Shown: positions 8,923 to 19,319 of the stretch, one piece after another
How positions within the stretch are numbered: position 1 is the stretch's first letter
How the letters are laid out: each line of letters opens with the position of its first letter
Notes under the pieces: generated by a model
Told to the model about the DNA's origin: nothing
Seen by the model: only the letters and a program-made list of their open reading frames with translations
The model's database searches: none
Program-made: the position numbers and the translations under genes
NCBI GenBank assembly: GCA_004151065.3
Contig: NWUY0300009006.1
Span: forward strand, 27,654 to 49,887
Length of the DNA: 22,234 nucleotides
Direction: 5' to 3'
From: Larix sibirica
Lineage: Eukaryota; Streptophyta; Pinopsida; Pinales; Pinaceae

Positions 8923-10440
8923 GATGTACCCTATGACCTTTTTCCAGCTTTCTTCCAACGATCTTTTCAGCGACTCCCCCTTCACCTCTTTTGCCCATAT
9001 ACTACCCTATTAATGTTCTCTCCATTAATCCTTTCACTTCCTCCATTCCTGCATCCTTCCCCACAACCATTTTAACCCTATCTTCTTGATCTGGATATAC
9101 TTATGCATTCTTCTCTTCTGTGAGAGCTTATTTCCTTTGCTCTTCTTTGAGTCACTTGGATCCCAAGGCTCCCCACCTTCCTTTACGAATTGAACAAGGT
9201 CTGAGCCACTACCACGAGCACATGGAGTTTGAGGATGGTTTTGGAAGCTATAGGATCCAGAAGCTTTTAGAACATTCTACCCGAAATAACCTCAAGATTC
9301 TTCTCAGCATCCTGCTTCACCTCCCGACTGACGTCCATCCTAACTTGGAAACTTGAATGCGCTTTTATGTTTCTGTCAACTGTGTCATTGGTCCCTTCAC
9401 GTTCACACGGGCCTCCCTCTTTTGGCCACCTAGGTCTAAGACTTCGGTTCTAGGATATTGGACCCTAATGTCACATCATTCTTTAATGCTCATGCATTCC
9501 GCTATACCTCCAACAACTCTTCCCTTTGCCTGAATATGGAATGAGGACTTGGGATCCCAACCCCCCAAAGTCCACTTAATCTAAACACTGAGCCATTGCC
9601 TAGGTGGATGTACCCTATGACCTTTTTCCAGCTTTCTTCTGGTGATCTTTTGGCAACTGCCCTTTCATGTCTTTTGCCCATATACTACCTTATTAATGCT
9701 CTCTCCATTAATCCTACCACTTCCTCCTTTCCTGCATCTTTCCCCATGACCATTTTAATCCAATCTTCTTGTTCTGGATACACTTATGCTTTCTTCTCTT
9801 CTGCGAGAGCTTATTATCTTTGCTCTTCTTTGAGTCACTTGGATCCCAAGGCTCCCTACCTTGCTTTATGAATTGAACAAGGTCCGGGTCACTACCATGA
9901 GCACATGGAGTTTGAGGATGGTTTTGAAAGCCATAGGCTCCAGAAGCTTCGAAAACATTCTCTGAAATAACCTCAAGATTATTCTCAGCATCCTGCTTAG
10001 CCTCCTGACTGACCTCCTTTGATGACTTCTCCATCCTAACCTGGAAACATGAACATGCTTTTACTTTTCTGTCATTTGTTTCACTTGTCCCTTCACATCC
10101 GCATAGCCCTCCCTCTTTTGGCCACCTCTTTGGGTTCTAGGAGCTTGGACCCTAACCTCCTTTGATGACTCCTCCATCCTAACCTGGAAACATGAACATG
10201 CTTTTACTTTTTCTGTCATTTGTGTCACTTGTCCCTTCACATCCGCATAGCCCTCCCTCTTTTGGCCACCTCTTTGGGCTCTAGGAGCTTGGACCCTAAT
10301 GTCACATCATTCTTAAATGCCCATGCACTCTGCTATACTTCCAACAACTCTTCCCTTGTCCTGAATATGGAATGAGAACTTGTGATCCAATCCTCCCCAA
10401 AGTCCACTTAATCTAAACACAAAGCCATTGCCTACGTGGA
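8923..10440 (-). repeat. Large tandem duplication of LINE-associated sequence
   Basis: Two direct copies, 8923-9606 and 9607-10440, both start GATGTACCCTATGACCTTTT and both end with CATTGCCTA-GTGGA. Copy 2 is longer (834 versus 684 bp), mainly because of an internal 143 bp duplication. On the - strand copy 2 has a 106-codon frame (10034-9714, ATG start) that is highly charged, with EVSQEAKQDAENNLEVI near the start and DPSDSKKSKDNKLSQKRRKH later. This recalls the basic, disordered part of LINE ORF1 proteins; copy 1 has the same sequence with several stops. It sits upstream, in element polarity, of the ORF1-like and endonuclease segments and probably belongs to the same LINE. Confidence 0.65.
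10012..10299. repeat. 143 bp tandem duplication nested in the larger repeat
   Basis: The segment starting ACCTCCTTTGATGAC occurs at 10012 and again at 10155 and is almost identical (a handful of differences, including one extra T). Only the second copy of the larger 8923-10440 duplication carries it, so it arose after that duplication. The higher identity between the two sub-copies also indicates a younger event. Confidence 0.8.
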
Positions 10441-11346
10441 AATGCACAAAAATCCTGATGTTATGCCCTAGACTTCAGACCTTCTAATCCCCCGAACCCC
10501 ACTCCATGTCCTTCTACCCCCCCAACTCGTCTGCCCGCAAAAAGCTCCAAGAGCTCCTCATTAAAGAAAGTCTAGTTAGGCAAGTGAGGAACACATCGTA
10601 CAAGGTTCCCAAGCCCAAATTTCCATTATAAAAGAAATCATGTCTAAAGTCTTTTGTCTTCTGATTTTTACGTCTAATGAAAAAAATAGGTACATTGAAT
10701 TTTGATGTATGTTTTATAAGTTTATAACCATGCTAATAAACCAGCTATTTTTTGAATTACAATCAAGAACTTGATGTCTAGGTCCTCTAGGATAAATAAA
10801 ATTATATACTTTTATAATTTTGCATCTTCTCATTTATATCTCGAATTTTGTTTTGTAATGTTTTTTTTAAATATTCAAGTGATGCTTCACACATGATTTG
10901 GAAATATTTAAGCGATGCTTTATACAGGCTAGATTGCATGACTCTCAATGTTCTGTTGGATTTTAAACTTCGTTTTGATGATTTTAGTTGGGTCAAGTTT
11001 TGCATCCTGATATTTATGTTAAAAGGGTCATTCATTCCCCATCTTGTGGAGAGACCGTTCTATATGTTTGAACTTTGTATGTGTTTTACCTTAAATTGCT
11101 TTTATTTGTTGCCTAATGTTGGGGCTCTTTCCTTCCAAAAAAAATTTAGTTGCCAAGGGACTAGTTATATAAGCACTCCCTCTACATATGCTTGCATTCC
11201 CTCTCAATGTTGATTTTTTGGATTCATGGTTATGCTAGATTGCTGCCTTTTGTTTGCAGTTTTGATGTCTGTTTTATTCTTATTCCTTATTTAGCTTATT
11301 TTTGTGAATATGTAAAATTATAACTAACTCTTTGTTAACCAACCAG
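10441..11346 (+). other. Non-coding; probable 3' end of a long SF3B2 intron
   Basis: No domain seen. The first 180 bases continue C-rich LINE-associated sequence. After that the DNA is AT-rich with poly-T runs. The last 30 bases have the look of a plant intron end: a branch-point-like CTAAC in TAACTAACTC (about 11321-11330), a T-rich stretch and the acceptor AG at 11345-11346. A short imperfect direct repeat with a 33 bp period lies near 10870-10935. No exon encoding the residues expected before VWDATGADPK was found. Confidence 0.45.
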
Positions 11347-14300
11347 GTGTGGGATGCAACGGGAGCTGATCCAAAGTTGCTTGTATTTTTAAAATCTTAT
11401 CGTAACACTGTTCCTGTTCCTCGACATTGGTGTCAAAAACGAAAATTCTTACAGGTTTGTGCCTCTACCAAACTTGGAGATGTGACATGCATGATTGCTT
11501 GAGGGTTGCATGATGAAGAGTGCAAATAGAAGGGTGAGAAAATGTAAGGTGCATTAGGTGTCACCCCTCTTATTTGTATACATGGTTCTTGCAGGGGGCG
11601 GTTCATCCACAATTGTATCGATGAAGGAGTACCAGTATGTAGGTGGATAAAACAGGAGAGCTTTGACATTGGTTCTCTTTGATGTACAACTAGATTGAGT
11701 GGGGATTAGAGAACTGCTGTTATGTTTTTCAGTGGATGCTAGATGTTCTAGTTGGATCTTACATGTCTTAGTTTGAGATGATATGCACTTTAGATCAGTA
11801 GCTAGTTTGATGTGAATTATGGAATGTGTATTTAGGATAAATTCCATCATTTTCTGTTGCATCATAAATTGTTTGCAATGCTTAATACTCTGACTGAAGC
11901 TATTGCTTTTGACAATGCAGAGCTTATCGGCAGTTTCAACCTCTTCAATTCTAATCTAGTTTGTTGTTTGGCCAGTTTAAACAGCTAGGAAATCATTGTA
12001 GATGGCAATCATTTGACAAGAAACAAGACTGAATATTGTAGTAGTGATTAGGGATCCCTGAATCTTTCCTGGACTTTTTGCAGGGAAAACGTGGAATTGA
12101 GAAACCGCCTTTCCAGCTTCCAGACTTTATTGCCGCAACTGGTATTGAAAAAATAAGACAGGTAAAATGATGTTTCTGGAAATGATTTACCAGAGTGGGA
12201 ATCCTTTTCTTTGTTTTATCTGTTTACTTGTGTACGAGTATACTCTAATGTTGTTTAATATGCTATTTGCTTAGTCTTATGTTTTTATTGAGTTAAAATT
12301 CAGGCCTACATTGAGAAAGAGGATAGTAAGAAGTTGAAGCAGAAGCAGAGAGAACGGATGCAACCGAAGATGGGCAAAATGGACATTGATTATCAGGTTA
12401 GTAGGTCTTTTGCAGGTGTTTTGGACATATACGTCTGCTATTGTTGGCTGAATTAGTAAGATGTGTAAGATGGAGTACAATTTCTTTGTTGGTAACATTA
12501 TCCTTTTTGAAATAGCCATCATTTATGTTCTGTTTTTTGTTGTTGGAGAAATATTTTGATGAAGGAATCATACATTTTACTATTTAATTTACCTCTGCCT
12601 TTTATTTGACACTTAGAATATTTACTATATTTCTTCTTCTGTTGCGTTTTTTGCTGGATGTGTATTTTGAATATAAAACCCTGAATCATACACTGCCATT
12701 TATTTATTATTTTTCCGGTTTTCATTTGTTAGGTTCTGCATGATGCCTTTTTTAAGTACCAAACAAAGCCTAAGCTGACAACTCATGGTGATCTTTATCA
12801 TGAAGGCAAAGAGTTTGAGGTAATATCTTGTGAAACTTTTTCATCTGGTAGATAAATGTCACCTTGACCCTATTGTATTACTAATACCAGTTAATTCAAC
12901 AGGTGAAGCTGCGGGAGATGAAGCCTGGGTTTTTATCACAGGAATTGAAAGAGTCTCTTGGTATGCCTGAAGGTGCACCACCTCCCTGGCTCATTAATAT
13001 GCAGGTTTGTATAAGTGATCTGCTATGTTCAACAAGACATTTAAATGGATATTTTGTTTTCTAGGCATGACAATAAATCTTTGTTTTACAGAGATATGGA
13101 CCTCCTCCCTCGTATCCACAGCTGAAGATAGCAGGTTTGAATGCTCCGATTCCACTAGGGGCTAGTTTTGGCTATCAGCCTGGAGGATGGGGAAAACCGC
13201 CTGTGGATGAAGTAAGTTATTTCATAGGTTGCATGGGTGGCACCCTGGCAGGACAGAGTCATATCTTTAAATGAACATACACTGATAATGTTGTGTTTGT
13301 ATTTACATATACTGACTATGTTGGATTTCTTGTTGCAGTATGGTCGCCCTCTTTATGGAGATGTTTTTGGCGTACAACAACCAGATCCTGTTACATATGA
13401 GGTTCATCCAAGAATATGTTTAATATAAATTATGTACTCTATTGTGGCAGAACTATCAGTGGTAATGTTTATATGGCTTACAACTGTGTTTTCCAGCATG
13501 GGCTAATCGCATTCTTTATGTTTCAGGAGGAACCTGTTGACAGGAGCAAACATTGGGGGGACCTTGAAGAAGAAGAAGAAGAAGAAGAGGAGGAGGAAGA
13601 AGAAATGGAAGAAGATGACCTTGAGGATGGCATTGAGTCGGTTGATAGCCTTTCAACGTGAGGCACATACTTTTGTTTTCTTTCTTGGCTAAATGAGTTT
13701 AGTCAATAATTTAGTTTGGCCATTATGTATAAAGGATGCTTATTATGCTTGTTTATTAAGTGAACATGTATTTTTGTGCAGTACTCCTACTGGGGTTGAA
13801 ACACCTGATGTCATTGACCTTCGAAAACAACAACGGAAGGAACCTGAGAAACCTCTGTATCAAGTGAGTAAAAGGGGTCTTATCTTCATCAAGATTTGTT
13901 TCTTTGCATTTTTTAAGATCAGCTTCTTATATTTTAATTTATTTCATGCTTTAACAATTCAATTCTGTTATAAACTGGTTAGATTTATATGCAGATGCTT
14001 TATGTTTGAACAACTTTGGTAGGGCTATTTTTTCATTACTTACAATGCTTCAACTTTTCAATGGGGATAGATTTATGTACAGATGCCTTAACTGTCTTCT
14101 TTTCAGGTTCTTGAAGAAAAGGAAGAGCGTATTGCACCAGGAACTCTGCTCGGAACTACTCATACGTAAGGACTAATCAACCATTTGAAACTTTACTGCT
14201 GAATTTATGTTTTAAAAACTTAATTTTCCTTAACTGCAATGTTTAAATTGTCTTATTCTAGATAAGGTTTTACCTCAGCTTGTCAATAGTCTCACCTGTA

Positions 14301-14977
14301 TTTTTCATGGAAACAGATATGTGCTTGGTGCAACGGATAAAACAGGGGCTACAGGGGCTAAACGGGTACATTTTTATTTTGATGAATCTTTGCCTCTTTG
14401 CTTTGTTTCTAATGTATGGATAAGGTCTAAATATTTATTCCCAAACACTTACATATTCTGATGCTGTTTACAGGTTGATCTTCTTCGTGGTCAGAAATCC
14501 GACAAAGTTGACATCACACTTCGACCAGAAGAACTGGAAGCCCTTGATGATGTTACTCTAGCTGCCAAGTAAGACTTCTGTCGTCAATATTGAATTATTT
14601 TCTTCTGAATTCATTTGGTGGTCTGTTGATGCATATTGAATTATTTTATTTTATTAACAATTGGTTTTGTAGTAGTTTCTTTGGCACGTTTAGTTTCCTC
14701 TTAATTATTAATAATTATTGTTCAAAAACCTATTTTTTTAAAATTAATAGGTACGAGGAAGCCAGAGAGGAAGAGACAATATGAAATCAACGAGAGGACT
14801 TCCGTGACATGGTGGCAGAGGTGGGTAATCATGATTTAATGAAAACTCCCCTTGGAAGCTTCAATTTAATTTTTTCCCCTGTGAATTAATTTGAATTTGC
14901 AGGTTGAAAAGAAGAGAAAACGGAAGATGCAAGAAAAGGAGGGAAAGTCCAAGAAACAGAAGGATTTCAAGTTCTAA
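11347..14977 (+). CDS. SF3B2: Splicing factor 3B subunit 2 (SF3B2/SAP145), C-terminal half, with in-frame TGA
   Basis: SF3B2 is a subunit of SF3b in the U2 snRNP. In the nucleus it pairs with SF3B4 and helps anchor U2 near the intron branch point. Fourteen exons: 11347-11454, 12084-12161, 12304-12396, 12733-12819, 12903-13004, 13092-13211, 13339-13401, 13527-13657, 13782-13863, 14107-14165, 14317-14365, 14474-14568, 14751-14820, 14903-14977. All introns are GT-AG and 82-629 bp. The joined frame gives 366 residues to a TGA (14782-14784). It would continue 36 codons to TAA at the family-typical end KDFKF. Visible residues 1-122 form the DUF382 domain (PVPRHWCQKRK, PKMGKMDIDYQ). Residues 123-180 form the PSP domain (APPPWLINMQRYGPPPSYP). 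Then follow GGWGKPPVDEYGRPLYGDVF, an acidic tract with 13 Glu, and TPTGVETPDVIDLRK. The N-terminal exons are missing from the window. Identity is near certain; whether the copy is functional is open. Confidence 0.93.
13566..13604 (+). repeat. GAA/GAG repeat encoding 13 Glu in SF3B2
   Basis: Thirteen consecutive GAA or GAG codons lie in exon 8, followed by ATG and further acidic codons (EEDDLED). SF3B2 proteins carry an acidic tract here, so the feature is conserved in kind. The near-pure trinucleotide run makes length variation by slippage likely. Confidence 0.9.
14785..14977 (+). other. SF3B2 coding tail beyond the premature TGA
   Basis: After the TGA the same frame continues NQREDFRDMVAE to the donor at 14820/14821. 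An 82 bp GT-AG intron follows, then exon 14, which encodes VEKKRKRKMQ, a lysine-rich stretch and DFKF, then TAA at 14975-14977. These are recognisable SF3B2 C-terminal residues (an acidic F-x-D-M-V-A-E block, a basic nuclear-localisation-like cluster and the KDFKF end). The reading frame upstream and downstream of the stop is identical, so a single substitution rather than an indel created the break. Confidence 0.85.
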
Positions 14978-15095
14978 GAAATATCAGTGTTCTTTACTTT
15001 TCATTGTTGGGAGCTAGATTTTTGACCCTATGCTTCATCCAGAATAACCCATTGTCAATTTTATGGATGGTGGTTCTCTTGTACAAGCTTATCAT
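14978..15095 (+). other. Probable SF3B2 3' UTR
   Basis: T-rich sequence directly after the family-typical stop, without reading frames of note. No clear AATAAA signal was seen before the duplicated block at 15096, so the polyadenylation site cannot be placed. Confidence 0.4.
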
Positions 15096-15852
15096 GGATT
15101 CTAATGTTTATCAAGTGTTGAGCTTGTTTCCCATCAGCTCTGACAGAAACCATATGTGGAAGGTGATGTTGTGAACATACTTTAATTAAGAAAGCTCAGC
15201 TTTTAATTGAGAATTAACCAGAGATGCAAAATGAGGGTCTTTCAATGAAGATGTGTATATGATTAAGTTAATATTGGTGTTGCCATTGGCAATGCTTGAG
15301 GTTCTAGATTAATTTTGTTAGCTTCTTCACATGATTCCTGTTCTGCATCTCTGTTTGTGCTGCATTAGTTACCTTTATGGAATCAGAGTCCATGCTTCTT
15401 GTTACCTTTATGGAATCAGAGTTGGAATCAGACTGCATCTCTGTTAGATCAGAGTCCATGCTTCTTGTTCACGTATATGAATTTGATATCTTGAATGTTT
15501 GTGCNGGATTCTAATGTTTATCAAGTGTTGAGCTTGTTTGCTATCAGCTCTGACAGAAACCATAGGTGGAAGGTGATGTTGTGAACATACTTCAATTAAG
15601 AAAGCACAGCTTTTTATTGAGAATTAACCAGAGATGCAAAATGACAGTCTTTCAATGAAGATGTGTATATGATTAAGTTAATATTGGTGTTGCCATTGGC
15701 AATGCTTGAGGTTCTAGATTAATTTTGTTAGCTTCTTTATATGATTCCTGTTCTGCATCTCTGTTTGTGCTGCATTTGTTTCCTTTATGTGTTAGATCAG
15801 AGTCCATGCTTCTTGTTCACGTATATGAATTTGATATCTTGAATGTTTGTGC
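15096..15852. repeat. Direct duplication split by a single N
   Basis: Copy 1 is 15096-15504 and copy 2 is 15506-15852, separated by the N at 15505. Both start GGATTCTAATGTTTATCAAG and both end GAATGTTTGTGC. They differ by scattered substitutions (a few per cent). Copy 1 has about 60 extra bases made of internal repeats of CTTTATGGAATCAGAG. Copy 1 stops exactly at the N, copy 2 starts exactly after it, and only copy 2 runs on into unique sequence. That pattern fits two overlapping contigs or alleles laid end to end rather than a true tandem duplication. Confidence 0.8.
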
Positions 15853-16051
15853 TAGTTGTGGTGCAGCAATTCAGAGTCCACTCTTACGTGGTTGGTAGGA
15901 TTAGGTTGAAATTCTGGTTTCAGGTTTCCTTGAACTTGATTAAAATGGGCTACATTCAATTAGTACCCAGAGATTGGTTGTTTCTAAGAGATTGTTGAAG
16001 CAGGTGCTATTTTTTGCTGCTGTGTTGACTTGGGGTGACTTTGAAATCCTT
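15853..16051. other. Non-coding sequence leading into the tandem array
   Basis: No gene seen. From about 15990 the sequence (GCAGGTGCTATTT...) is already a partner of 16230-16286, so the repeat homology starts before the first listed array unit. Confidence 0.4.
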
Positions 16052-16650
16052 CTAGCTCCAGAAAAATCAGCCATTGTTTGAAGTCACGTTTTTGTGCATT
16101 TTAGCATTTGATCTCCTTACTGGGTACCCTTGTGAAACGGGACATCCAATCCTCTTATCCAGAGATATGTAACTTCTAAAAAATCTTAAAAACAGGCTCA
16201 AAAGCAGATAATCTAACTGTATAATTGTCGAGGCAGGTGCTATTTATATTGCTGCTGTGCTGACTTGGGGTGAATTTGAAACCTTTCTAGCTCCAGAAAA
16301 ATCAGCCAGTGTTTGAAGTCACTTTGTTGTGCATTTTAGCATTTGGTGTCCTGACAGGGTACCTTTGAAACCCCTGTCTGCATTTAGTATTTGGTGTTTT
16401 CATTGGGCTCCTTTGAAACCCCTCTAGATCCAAAACCATAAATCATTATTTGAAGTTTCTTTGTTGGACATTTTAGCATTTGAGCATTTGGTGTCTTGAC
16501 TGGGTACCGTTGAAATCCCTTTAGCTGCAGTTACCATTTGGTGTCTTCACTGGGCGCCTTAGAGACCCCTCTAGATCCAGAACCATAAATCATGGTTTGA
16601 AGTTTCTTTGACGCACAGTTTAGAAATTAGCATGTTGTGTCTTGACATCC
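16052..16650. repeat. Tandem array of four diverged ~140 bp units
   Basis: Units start with CTAGCTCCAGAA or CTAGATCCA(A/G)AA at 16052, 16287, 16424 and 16571, with steps of 235, 137 and 147 bp. Each contains a TTTGAAGT-TT/CA-TTTG core followed by CATTTTAGCATTTG or a variant. Between units a TTTGGTGTCTTNACTGGG element recurs (about 16342, 16390, 16480 and 16530). The fourth unit runs into the duplicated block that starts at 16630. No coding potential was seen. Confidence 0.7.
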
Positions 16651-17128
16651 GTTGCATAAAACACCAAGTTACTGGAAGCTGGATGAAGAGAACACGACCC
16701 TTTTTTTCGGTTAATTGAATTTTTAACAATTATGAATTTAAAAAAAATGCCATTTTACTAGCTTTTAGTGTCTCCCCTTTTTTCGGTTAATTGAATAATT
16801 AAAAACCATGAATTTAAAGAGTGCCATTTTACTAGCTTTTAGTGCCATACATAAGCTTGTTACTTGTCTATGAAATTGGGTTGTTCCCTATCTTAAACAT
16901 GGCCGGGGAATTTCAAGTTGTTCGGCTATGCTGTTCAAGGTAGTTTAGAAGAATGGCAGTTTGAGTCTCGTGAGCATGTAATTTGCAAAGTTAATATTTA
17001 AATTTTCTACCATTCAACAAAAAACTTGGATACTTATGTTTTGAATTCATCCATCAAACCTTGTTTAGCTTTATTGGATCATTGTGAAAACTGACATATT
17101 TTTTGGTGGATTACATTTGTTAATTCTG
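16630..17128. repeat. Copy A of a ~500 bp dispersed duplication
   Basis: It matches 19752-20272 nearly base for base, from GCATGTTGTGTCTTGACATC to TTGTTAATTCTG, with a few indels and substitutions. Inside, a roughly 72 bp element (start CCTTTTTTCGGTTAATTGAA, end CTAGCTTTTAGTG) is repeated twice, at 16698-16770 and 16774-16844. No gene seen. Confidence 0.85.
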
Positions 17129-17255
17129 GCCCTCTTAAAGAACTTGAAAGATTATCCGCAAAACAATGGTAAGTGGAAGGTATGGTACATTATAAATTCT
17201 AGCGGAATTACAATTTGAATGTAAATTAAAGTAAAAGGGTTGTGGTGTTCAATTG

Positions 17256-18180
17256 ATCATTGATGTAGAGCAAGTTATTAATGCATAACCCATATTCCAT
17301 ATTCATTGTTACACCATGTATTTTAATAGTCTATTTAATACTTATTGCATTGGGTGATTAGGGTGAAGAAGTGGGATTGAAACTAACACAATGAATTTGA
17401 TAGCATCAATCATCACCTCTAGGGGTTGCATTTGGTAACCAAAACTTCTTGTTGAGACCACCCGTCCCATTTAGCCCCCTCGCTCCAATAGTCAAGCCCA
17501 CTTAGCTTGTGATACTTAGTTAAGGTACAAAATTTTAGCAATTATAGTGTCTTATAAACTACTGAAGTTCCCTTTAACTTTTTATTTATTTAAACATTTG
17601 AGATTATCCATAAGGTAGGTTGTTAATGCATGATCCATATCCCATAAACATTAGAGTAGGTTGTTAATGCATGACATGTATTCCAATTCCATGAAGATCA
17701 GTTAGAATGATAAATTTCTCATGATCTTGATTAGTTACTCTGCAGTAATTGCTGATATTCACAGGGTTGAAACAGAGGAAATGAAACTAGCGAAATGGAT
17801 TGTGTTGCATCATTTATCACTTTTGGGGCTTGCTCAGGATAACTGGGTTTTCTTGGGTAGGTACCTATCCTAAGAGTTGTGGCTCAAGTGTGTTTAACCA
17901 TGTAGTGCTTGCCATAGTTGAGCCTAATTAGTGGGTAGCCCATTTACAAAATCTTAGCAAATATTGAGCTTTATGAGTTCTAAATTTAGAATTCCATTAA
18001 CTATATTTTGAAGTATTTGGTTGGCTTTTGGATTCCAACATATGAAATATACTTTTTTGGACTATTTTGTAAAGTAGGTTGTTAATGTGTGACCCATGTC
18101 CCATTGACAATTTAGTCAGAATGACTTTCCCATGTTTTTGAATGGTCTACGAAACCCATTTGTGGGTTTCCATTATTACA
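17256..18180. repeat. Decayed tandem repeat, ~400-450 bp units
   Basis: A GTTNTTAATGCATGACCCAT-like core recurs at about 17275, 17617, 17657 and 18077. Segments between cores also correspond, although diverged: GGGATTGAAACTAACACAATG near 17373 against GAAATGAAACTAGCGAAATGG near 17778, and ACAAAATTTTAGCAATTATAG near 17528 against ACAAAATCTTAGCAAATATTG near 17946. It is best explained as two to three old copies of one unit. No domain was seen in any frame. Confidence 0.5.
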
Positions 18181-18239
18181 CCGATAGGTGTTAGAATAAC
18201 AGCTCTCCACTTTTCTCTCGTTCGAAGTCGGTCGACAAA

Positions 18240-18970
18240 AAATTGATATTCAAGGAGAAGTCTGACACTTTACGAACAATATTATGGTAGTTTTCGTTGT
18301 TGTCCAATCCTAACTACTCACGCCCATTGAGGAGTTGTTGTAATGGAATCATTAACTGTCAAGATGAATTCTTCAGGAATGGAATATCCTGCCGAGAAGA
18401 TTCTATCGATGCGATATGTCTTTCATTAGAGGGGTCGCCACATCGTTTACCCAAAGGCAACCTTTTGCTTTTCTTCAACACTCCTGCATTTATTTGAATG
18501 AAATTGCGGTGATAGTTGTTCTAGAAGGACAACAACACAGATTAAATGTTCTATTGCAGTTAAGAGCACATTGCGAATTACAACGTGATAATTCTTTCTT
18601 GAAACGCTTCATCTCATGCAATTTCCACAACGTAGAAATCCCTAAGCCTGCCAAAAGGGAGACGAGATTGGTAGATTTTAGCAAGAAATCTAAGTCTGTT
18701 AATGAGTGTAAATCTGTGGGTAGAAGTTGAGATGCCTAGATCGAAAGGAGGTTAGAAAATTTTGAAGCCGCTTGCTGCATTGAATATTGGCTGCAGAGCT
18801 TCCACCAATTCTTTCATAGAGTTTTCCATCAAAGAATTCATTGAATTCTCTGCTCGTTGTTCCCTCAAATTAGCGGCGCTCGCCAAAATTGGAGAAGGTT
18901 GTGTGTGGGCTATAGTACCGACATTTGAACTTTGTTGATTGATGCAGGTTGAAGTTTTTTAGGATAAAAA
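18240..18970 (-). other. Possible unidentified coding remnant
   Basis: The - strand shows three successive open segments in different frames. The first (about 18965-18742) includes TIAHTQPSPILASAANLREQ and ENSMKELVEALQPIFNAASG. The second (about 18727-18490) has DLDFLLKSTNLVSLLAGLG and STLWKLHEMKRFKKELSRC. The third (about 18490-18360) has LKKSKRLPLGKRCGDPSNER and ASIESSRQDIPFLKNSS. The first segment looks amphipathic and the second has a short hydrophobic stretch followed by basic residues. The block is less AT-rich than its flanks and an AT-rich, intron-like stretch borders it at 18970-19090. I do not recognise a family. It could be a frameshifted gene, a transposon reading frame or chance. 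Confidence 0.25.
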
Positions 18971-19319
18971 TATTTGAGTGACTAGATTAATTAGTGGGTA
19001 TCTTTTATTTTTATTTTAATCTATTATACATAATAAAAAATAACTATAAAATCAAATTTAAATAATAAATATTTAAAAAATTAAATAAATCTAAGCATAA
19101 GTGAATGGAACATTGAGGAGAACTGGGAGTTGTTGGGAGTAGTTGCTGTTGGAACGATTGCATTGGTACTATATATCTTTTATTTCTTCTTTGAATTGTG
19201 TCATTTTTTAAACTTGTGGTCTATCATTGCCTATTGGTGTTCACCAACCACAAGTTAAGTGGGCGTGCTAGTGTAACTAATACTTCTCTCGATTAAATCA
19301 ACCATTTTAAGACTTCTAC
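18971..19319. other. AT-rich stretch, no gene seen
   Basis: Very AT-rich from 18990 to 19090, then ordinary non-coding sequence. Nothing recognisable. Confidence 0.45.

Noticed and set aside
10441-11346. Possible upstream SF3B2 exon
   Set aside because: All forward frames were read for the conserved residues expected before VWDATGADPK; no match with plausible splice sites was found.
13416-13661. 81-codon frame over SF3B2 exon 8
   Set aside because: The start lies in the intron; only 13527-13657 is exon. The acceptor at 13525-13526 and the match to the family sequence decide this.
14590-14784. 64-codon frame ending in YEEAREEETI
   Set aside because: Its first 53 codons are intron 12. The real exon starts at 14751 with the codon completed from exon 12.
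16052-16650. CRISPR-like regular repeats
   Set aside because: The units are long, diverged and lack unique uniform spacers, and the context is a plant nuclear genome.
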